From Lophius americanus (Eukaryota; Chordata; Actinopteri; Lophiiformes; Lophiidae): a DNA stretch of 64,000 bases. Location: positions 1,242,001 to 1,306,000 of the forward strand of contig JBBDHG010000153.1 in NCBI GenBank assembly GCA_037951165.1. Direction: 5' to 3'. The notes beneath the pieces were generated by a model. That model worked only from the letters and a program-made list of their open reading frames with translations, was not told the origin of the DNA and did no database searches. The translations under genes were made by a program, and so were the position numbers. Of this stretch, positions 57,791 to 64,000 are shown piece by piece; position 1 is the first letter of the stretch; the number at the start of each line of letters is the position of its first letter.

Positions 57791-58507
57791 GTCTATGTGT
57801 TAAAATCGATCTGTCCGTTTCAAATGTTGTCTCTCTGAAAAGAGCTCTCAAATTTGTACCAAATGGAGGCTGAGAGCAGGAAAGAGGCTCCACCCACATA
57901 CGTTATTAATGTTAAACAAACATGGACCTTTTGGGTTCGTGCTGGCGTGGATTCAGACACTCTGAAATATTCTGGAGTTCTATGTTCTGAGGCGCTACCG
58001 GACTGAGAAAGAGAGAAAATATTGTTGGGAGACTTGTGGTCGGAGACGAATCGGCTTCTTAAATCAAGAGTATCAATGTTTTAACCTTTAAAGATTTATC
58101 AATACATAATGACTAACATTATGTTACGTCTTAAATTACACTCAAATTAATGGCTGAAAGATTTTCCCGTTTTTTTCCCAGGGAACTTTACATTTAGCTG
58201 TGATTGTACTTCTCTACTTTTGTGAGCACTTCATGATAACCATCAAGATTTCGGTAATGATTTAGGCTGCTTGATGTAATGATCCCTTACTTTTATGCAT
58301 GAGCAGACTCTCCCCTCTTCTGTTCCGCCTCCTTCCCTCTCCCCCTCCCTCTACCTGCCCGCCACTCCTTCTCCCATCCTTCTTTCTCTGCCAGCTTCGT
58401 CTCAAAGCCTGGCTTTAATTTTGATCAGCGATGAAATGATTGCTCTCCTCTTTCGATTTTTCTTTCCTCCCCTTCCCTCCCCACAGCAGTTGTCATAGAA
58501 ACAGAGG

Positions 58508-58601
58508 ATGTGTGTGTGCGTGTGTGTCGATCCCCTGAGCAGAGCGATTTATCACCCAGACTAAGCCAGGCGGGTGTGTGTGTGGATGATTAGGCGCGTG
58601 C

Positions 58602-58637
<36 letters not shown>

Positions 58638-58686
58638 TTCTGTTTGTGTGTGCGTGTTTCTGTGTGTGTGTGTGTGTATGTGTGTG
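58508..58686. repeat. (TG)n/(CG) interrupted array
   Basis: TG-rich over about 180 bp with TGTGCGCGCGTGTG near 58621-58634 and unique interruptions. Confidence 0.9.
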
Positions 58687-59379
58687 ATGGCCAAATGCAT
58701 ACTTGTCTGTCTACCTGCCCTCCCTGTTGTACACCTCTATCTTCCGCTGTATTTACACACATAACAGTATTTGAGGGAGCGTGTTTTTTTCCCAGTTTTA
58801 TGTTTTTATCTGTGAGTGCCTAACAGTGTGTGTAATGGGTCCCCCGTCCCCTCATCAGCCACCATCTCACACACTCACACACTCGCAGCCTAGCAGGCTG
58901 GATGACTTGAGATTGAGTGTGTTTGGTGGCTTAGGCAGGCCACAAGTCTAATCCTCTGCACTCATACAAACACACACTCGCACACTTACAAAAGTCCCAG
59001 GTCTCTTCCCTATTAGCCTGGCCCGAGGGAGTGAATGCATGAGTGTGTGTGTGACTGTGCGTGTGTGTGTGTGTGGGTGCATGGAGGGGATTGCTCAAAG
59101 ACACCAGAGAAGGAAAGAGTGAATCTAACCCAATTTCCTGCTCCATTTCCTTTTTCACGCGGCGGGTGTGTCCCACGCCCCGGCGGGCCGGGTCCAACAC
59201 AAGCCACCCTAAAGCCCGGGGCCACGCCTTTCACCTCAGAGTCACTCACAGGAGGTAGAGCATGCGCTGTAAATAAATGATATGCTCAAGCTCAAAGTTG
59301 CACGTGAAAAAGCTGTTTTGAGTGACAGTTCCATGTCAACTCAGATTAGAACAGCTGGGTGATGATGGATGGATTTTTT

Positions 59380-59388
59380 CTATATATG

Positions 59389-59424
<36 letters not shown>
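59380..59424. repeat. (TA)n(TG)n compound microsatellite
   Basis: TATATATGTATATATATATA followed by about eight TG units. Confidence 0.95.
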
Positions 59425-59425
<1 letters not shown>

Positions 59426-60423
59426 TCCTCCTTTAGTGCTTAAATTGATGTTAAATATTCCCATAAGCATTTGTTAATGTGGTAAATGAAAAGTTTCGGC
59501 TCCTCCCTCTTCACTCACTCTGGCTTGGTCTTCGTCATTCTTCCCGACGACGAAACACTTATAACACTTATATAACACGTATATAACACTTATATATTAG
59601 AATATCTCAAGATACCAACTAACTTAGATTATGACCATGAGGTCCTTGGCTCTTGAGGAGGCAAACATGAGGCTGTGTGTTCTGGTCAGTGCCAAACCTG
59701 AGCTGTACATCCAGCATTTGTTCAGAGCTGTAATTAAATCCTGACTCAGAGAATAGATCACGATTGCCGCTGCAGCCATGTTTTGTCTGGACTGTAAATC
59801 TCTGACTGTTCTCCAATCAAGGTGACTTTAAACTCTTAACTCGTGCGTGGCAGAAGATCCAGATGCAGTCGGCTGCATTACACTGAAGCCGGGCCTAGAC
59901 CGGACCAAGAGAAAAGACGGTTAAAATCATAAAGTTGAAAGTTCTTTAAACCTGACCGGTGGCTAACTCGTCGGTAATCACAATAATACTTAATTATGCT
60001 TTCCTAATATCTGCATACACACCTGTGGGGATTAAAATAATGAAAAGTCCGTTAAAAGCAAACAGCAACAAACAAATGATGGAACAAAAGAGATGGCCGC
60101 CACATTCAGAGAACACTAAAAGTACATAAAAACATTCTAACTTACCTCACCTCACCTCACGGACGTTTGAATCCTGGACGAGCCTCCATTTGTTACCCGC
60201 CGCACTTCAATGCAGCTAACAATAGTCCAGCACTGACCCAAAACAGGCTCAGACAGAACCTGCAAAAAATATCTCTTCAGTCAGGTCAGGTGAGCTTCAT
60301 GAGCAATTAGGGTCCAGAACACCTGAGCCGACAGGAGAGGAAGGAGGGGAAGAGGAACAGGAAACACGTACAGCAACAACACATGATCGTTCATTCCTTT
60401 ACCAAATATATATGATACATACA

Positions 60424-60625
60424 TAATAGTAATAATAATTATAATAGTAATAATAATAATGGTGATGATAATAATAATAAGAGTTATGATAATAATAGTA
60501 ATAATAACAATAACAATGGTGATAATAATAAGAGAAATGATAACAATGATAGTAATAATGGGGACTATATTGATAATAATAATAATATAAAAGTAATAGT
60601 AATAATAATGGTGATATTACTAATG
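60424..60625. repeat. Imperfect (TAA)n array
   Basis: About 200 bp of ATA, TAA and TAG triplets with GGTGATGATAATAA-type variants. The Tyr-rich open frame on the minus strand is an artefact of the repeat. Confidence 0.95.
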
Positions 60626-61403
60626 AAAATGATAACTTCTGATGATTGAAGCAGGTTGACACCAATGAATTTACAGTCAATACAAATCTATGAAAATAGT
60701 AAGAAATAGATTCTACCCTTGTTTTCGCCATTGGCCCTGAGGTGCAGTACAGTAAAAGTGGAAGCCAGGTAGAAAATAGCGTTTTATCTGGTGAAGCATA
60801 GAAAAGTCAGCGTTCACTCTGCAGAGGAGAAGCGTTTAATCCGCCATGTTGCCCAGGGAGCGGACGTTCTCCAGACGTATAGACAGGAGGGTTAGCTCCA
60901 AATCTCCGCTGCTGCCGCTTCCTCGGTGTCTCCTATAAAGCCAATAGATGCTGCTCCCTCACATAAAAGCTCTGCAAAGCTATCTGTGCAAAAGACAAAG
61001 TACCAGAGAGGGCAACGCTGAGGCGGCCACATGCGGCAGCAACTCGGATCATATGATCCAAACCAAAATGATAAACATGATAAACGCGGCATTCAGCTGT
61101 TTATAAATCATACACATGCTTTTTGAACCATTTCCTTATGTCCGGAATGAGGAGGGATTCCTGACAGGGACCCCAGTGGGGGCATCTGCATGTGAACCAG
61201 TGCAAACCCGATATGAATTTATATTTTTACAGGATAAGTCATTCAGAACCGGTACACACACTCAAGTCCATACTCCATGAAAACTGCAGGCTCTCAGTGG
61301 AGGCTCTGCTCCTTTTTCTTTTTTTTCCCTCCCTATTTTCTGTCAACCTCCATCTGCAGACACCAAGGCCATGGTCCAGTGGCAATGACAGCACGTACAA
61401 ATA

Positions 61404-61405
<2 letters not shown>

Positions 61406-61435
<30 letters not shown>
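61406..61435. repeat. (CA)n microsatellite
   Basis: About 15 CA units. Confidence 0.95.
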
Positions 61436-61437
<2 letters not shown>

Positions 61438-61499
61438 CACACACAATCCTCGAGTCGTCCTGACCTAATTGAAGCCCAATGGTCCGCCCCAGGTCATTC

Positions 61500-61800
61500 C
61501 CTTATACCTCCCTTATTTTAATGAGATTTTTAATTAGCATGTTAATTGCCTAACGTGATCAGCAGGGTGACTAGCTAGCTGGCTAGCTCTGCCTGGTATC
61601 CTGCTGGGCCGTAACTCTGAGGCTTTCCACTCTAGTGAATAAAACGGTGCCAAGCTGAGCTTTGCTAGGCTAGCCTGGAGAGGAAATGGCGCCGAAGAAA
61701 ATAACTATTGCTCTCATGTTTCATTTATAGCGGAGGCAGAGCTGTAGCTCCAATTAATGACCATTTTATTCAAATAGGTTCCCTTTCCCTGACCCCAGTT
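61500..61800. promoter_or_regulatory. Candidate conserved non-coding element rich in TAAT cores
   Basis: TTTTAATGAGATTTTTAATT and AGCATGTTAATTGCC (61516-61550), and CCAATTAATGACCATTTTAT near 61750, surround GCCTGGTATCCTGCTGGGCC and AGGAAATGGCGCCGAAGAAA. At least five homeodomain-type cores in unique sequence, with no open frame or repeat match. This is the most enhancer-like stretch of intron 6. Confidence 0.35.
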
Positions 61801-61849
61801 TGATTTACTGCTTTTTTCTTTTATTTAGATAAAAGAATCAGGAAGCAGG

Positions 61850-62325
61850 TATCTGCGACAGAACCTCTAGTGTGTAGCTGTAATCACAGGAACAGAGTAT
61901 TAAACACACACCTTTAGCAGCGATGGAGATCACCTCTCGGACATCATTGTGTGTCGTGTTGGACTTTTGACACTCTTCTTTGTAGAACTTCTTCAGTGAA
62001 GCTGTGGAGGATTCGAGGCTTGAACCGCTCCCCTCAGGTCCCAGCACAGCATCTCAATGGACCACTCCTAAAATGATCCTTTTATTCCTTTAGAGCCATT
62101 CAAAGGTGGACTTACTCTTCTGATTCTGATGGTCTTGCTGTGTGACCCATTTGAGTTTGAGCTTATGTTTCCCGTCACTGAGGATTTGACATTCTAATTC
62201 AGAATTTTTTGGAAGACTGCAAGGATGCCATTTTTGCCCTGCCTCTGTTGAACAGTGGCGTCATGAACCCTGACCTTTGTAAATGTGAGAAAGGCCCACA
62301 ATTCATTGGATCTTAACTTTGGGTC
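61850..62325 (-). mobile_element. Tc1-like transposon relic (family A), inverted
   Basis: Read on the minus strand, FTKVRVHDATVQQRQGKNGI (about 62284-62225) matches the middle of a Tc1-like transposase. It is followed by AGTAAGTCCACCTTTGAATG, then CATTGAGATGCTGTGCTGGG (about 62065-62046), the PIE catalytic neighbourhood, then GTTCTACAAAGAAGAGTGTC. Frames change between segments and a middle part is missing. Same family as 9.14-9.83 kb, in opposite orientation. Confidence 0.75.
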
Positions 62326-62341
62326 TTTTTTGCCTGTCTGT

Positions 62342-62441
62342 ATGGGCCGTCGCTGTGTCTTTCTGAATGGGCCGTCGCTGTGTCTTTCTGAATGGGCCGT
62401 CGCTGTGTCTTTCTGAATGGGCCGTCGCTGTGCCTTCTCAG
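62342..62441. repeat. 25-bp tandem repeat, four copies
   Basis: Unit beginning ATGGGCCGTCGCTGTGTCTT (62342, 62367, 62392, 62417). The first three copies are identical and the fourth diverges at its end. It lies immediately beside the Tc1-like relic. Confidence 0.95.
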
Positions 62442-63149
62442 GAGAGACCGCCCACTTCTGTGAAGGTTCACTATCGTTCCCAGTCTTCTCGATCCGTCGA
62501 GTCCTTAGAAATCGCTTTTGTAGCCGGAAAAACAGACGTTTTTCATTCACCTTCTTCTGGAATCTCTTATGATTTTTGGCACAGTTTGCTACCGGTGAGA
62601 TCCAGGTATCAGCTTTGTGTGGATTTGACCGACTAGTCAGTCCAGTCCTTCTGAAACCAGTTTCGGATTTAGTTCTCAGACATGCCGGCTTTACTTGATA
62701 TAAATAATATCATTTAAAATTAATTTTCCTGTGTATTTAAAATATTTAGAATACAAATTTTGAATTGCTTGCAATTCACGCACATTTTATAAAATTGTGT
62801 TTAATTTTTTTTTTTTACTAGTATTGGTGTTTTGTTTTTTTAATTTGCATTGCTATTTTTGTTATAATTTCATTACTTAAAAAATGTTATTTCTACGATA
62901 CACCCTAAGAAATGAAGGTAGAGGAGTGGAAATGGAATTTGTAGGGATGCTTTGTCGGCATAAAACTTTACTTCTTAACATGAACCTTTATGTATTTATT
63001 TATTGACAGTATATCTTATAGCGTCAACCCAAAAATGTATAGTTTTTGTCTAAAATTAGATTCATAGCCATAACTTTACATATTTTTGACAAAATCTATG
63101 ATTGACATGAAAGAATGAAATGTCTCTTTCAGAGCATTTAAATCTTAAT

Positions 63150-63420
63150 ATTGTTCTGCTAGAACTGATTTGACCTGAACAAGTTTTGTGCCGGTGCTTC
63201 GGCCTGGGGAGGCTGGATGTGATGTTTCTCCAGACTCACCTGCTGCCGCCTGTCTGTCTGTCTGTCTGTCAGTCAGGAAGTTTGAGACGCGCTGACAGGC
63301 GGAGACGGGCATCACCAGTCTGGTGAGTTTGGAGAGAAGGACTTCGGGGATGATGGTGTTGAATGCGGAGCACAAACGGGATCCTTGCATATCCTTCTGG
63401 GGGGTCAAGGTGTAGGGTCT
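63150..63420 (-). mobile_element. LINE reverse transcriptase relic
   Basis: On the minus strand, CSAFNTIIPEVLLSKLTRL then NFLTDRQTDRQ matches the fish LINE reverse transcriptase region that starts with the (D)xSSAFNTI motif. Expansion of CTGT units (63249-63271) has inserted extra TDRQ residues. The catalytic YxDD part is not present downstream. Confidence 0.65.
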
Positions 63421-63961
63421 GGTGTCTTGATGACATCATCACCATGTAAAAAAAAAATACGGGAAATACCGTCTTATTTATGGACAGACACAAAGTCCAT
63501 TCTCCAGCTTTGGTGTGTGATTCTGTCACCATCACTGACGGGTGGAGAAAGAAGAGGTGGAGACGTATGAAGGCACAGACATCCCTTCTGAAAACATGTT
63601 CCTGATGGACGTTTTATTTGTGTTGTTTGCGTGTAATCTACCTCGTCTAACGCTGATTAGAACGTTTGCTTCATCTGTGTGCTGGCAGACACAACGTGTT
63701 CGAGTCAAACTGCCTCACACGCATCCTCTTCACAGATCCTGAGATCGGGTGGAGGTGTCAGTGGACAGGGGTGAGGGGGTGTCAGCGGGTGCAGATGGAG
63801 GTGTGATGTAAGTCAGAGTGGGTGAGGGGTGTGAAAGTCAACGGTACCTTATTAGAAATGCAACAGACCTGAAATAAGCATGGTTCCACGCATGGTTTCT
63901 CTAATGTTCTCATTTTATGGTATGTGTGGATTTTTTCTCTGGCTATCTGGGAAATATATAT

Positions 63962-64000
63962 ACTGAGCAGCCATAACATTATAACCACTGACACGTGAAT
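63962..64000 (+). mobile_element. 5' end of a Tc1-like element (family B), cut by window edge
   Basis: CTGAGCAGCCATAACATTAT then AACCACTGACACGTGAA matches the 5' end of the element at 52.91 kb. The rest lies outside the window. Confidence 0.65.

Larger units (their letters stand above)
8199..64000 (+). other. EIPR1: EIPR1 gene, 5' part (3' exons off the right edge)
   Basis: EIPR1 (EARP and GARP complex-interacting protein 1, formerly TSSC1) is a cytosolic WD40 beta-propeller. It binds the EARP and GARP tethers, promotes their recruitment to endosomal and trans-Golgi membranes, and is needed for endosomal recycling and dense-core-vesicle cargo sorting. Six exons in the window splice in frame with GT-AG introns. 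They encode 217 codons plus two bases of a protein that is about 387 residues in human, so about 56% of the coding sequence is here. No exon for the next segment (after the Arg-Thr-Met-Ser junction) was recognised between 50148 and 64000. Intron 1 is 177 bp; introns 2-5 are about 15.7, 2.2, 11.0 and 12.2 kb; intron 6 exceeds 13.8 kb. The human gene is likewise very long. Confidence 0.95.
50148..64000 (+). other. EIPR1 intron 6 (partial, more than 13.8 kb)
   Basis: No further EIPR1 exon was recognised. Contents listed separately: SINE tail (51.25 kb), GT array (51.84 kb), candidate conserved blocks (52.09, 56.11, 61.5 kb), internally deleted Tc1-like element (52.91 kb), long TG array (53.75 kb), AATAG array (55.36 kb), ~155-bp family copy (55.72 kb), SINE relic (57.7 kb), GT array (58.5 kb), TA/TG array (59.38 kb), TAA array (60.42 kb), CA array (61.4 kb), Tc1-like relic with adjacent 25-bp tandem repeat (61.85-62.45 kb), LINE reverse-transcriptase relic (63.15 kb) and a Tc1-like end (63.96 kb). 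Other stretches, such as 50.2-51.2, 53.3-53.7, 54.2-55.3, 56.7-57.6 and 62.6-63.1 kb, show nothing I can name. Confidence 0.8.

Noticed and set aside
60399..60731. Tyr-rich 110-codon open frame
   Set aside because: Translation of the TAA-type triplet array on the minus strand.
61838..62047. Minus-strand open frame that looks like a spliced exon (Lys/Glu-rich, followed by a GTGTGT donor-like site)
   Set aside because: The underlying DNA matches the 3' part of a Tc1-like transposon read in another frame, including the CATTGAGATGCTGTG block, so it is not a gene.
63145..63408. Host gene encoding an 87-residue protein
   Set aside because: The SAFNTIIPEVLLSKL stretch identifies it as LINE reverse transcriptase, and the frame is interrupted by a CTGT microsatellite.
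1..64000. Prokaryotic or phage systems (CRISPR, toxin-antitoxin, operons) and viral insertions
   Set aside because: No arrays with spaced identical repeats, no ribosome-binding-site-led gene clusters, no viral-type protein frames. All recognised genes are spliced vertebrate genes.

Overview
The window is vertebrate nuclear DNA, most likely from a teleost fish. It contains spliced genes with large introns, abundant (TG)n/(CT)n microsatellites, and relics of Tc1-like transposons, tRNA-derived SINEs and LINEs of types common in fish genomes. Nothing indicates prokaryotic sequence: there are no operons, CRISPR arrays or rRNA. I cannot name the species.

Two protein-coding genes are recognised, arranged head to head. 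On the minus strand lies the 5' part of TRAPPC12, a TRAPP vesicle-tethering subunit. It has a predicted non-coding first exon ending at 7859, a large first coding exon (6084-7388, residues 1-435) and a second coding exon (3008-3124, residues 436-474). The rest of the gene runs off the left edge. On the plus strand lies the 5' part of EIPR1 (formerly TSSC1), the WD40 partner of the EARP/GARP tethers. Six coding exons (8199-8240, 8418-8501, 24177-24309, 26490-26646, 37678-37777, 50011-50147) join in frame and give 217 complete codons plus two bases. The last exons lie beyond position 64000. The interval 7860-8198 is a probable bidirectional promoter with NRF1-like, CRE-like and ETS-like sites. 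Both proteins act in membrane tethering and endosome/Golgi trafficking, and the two genes are also adjacent in human (2p25.3), so shared control is plausible.

About 96% of the window is intron. The TRAPPC12 introns (1-3007, 3125-6083) hold a diverged tandem repeat of about 155 bp. EIPR1 intron 1 is only 177 bp, but introns 2, 4, 5 and 6 are about 15.7, 11.0, 12.2 and more than 13.8 kb. They contain two Tc1-like transposase relics of one family (9.1-9.8 kb plus strand; 61.85-62.32 kb minus strand), three pieces of a second Tc1-like family (32.7, 52.9 and 63.96 kb), LINE pieces (14.6, 27.4, 63.2 kb), tRNA-derived SINEs (13.2, 21.8, 30.1, 57.7 kb), a foldback element (40.8 kb), long CT and GT arrays, and two perfect short-loop palindromes (17.32 and 48.88 kb). 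Several unique-looking blocks with homeodomain- or octamer-type motifs are candidate conserved non-coding elements, but that needs an alignment to prove.

I did not find a previously undescribed multi-gene system. The most useful leads are the shared promoter of the trafficking gene pair, the dispersed ~155-bp repeat family, the two perfect hairpins and the candidate enhancers in the EIPR1 introns.
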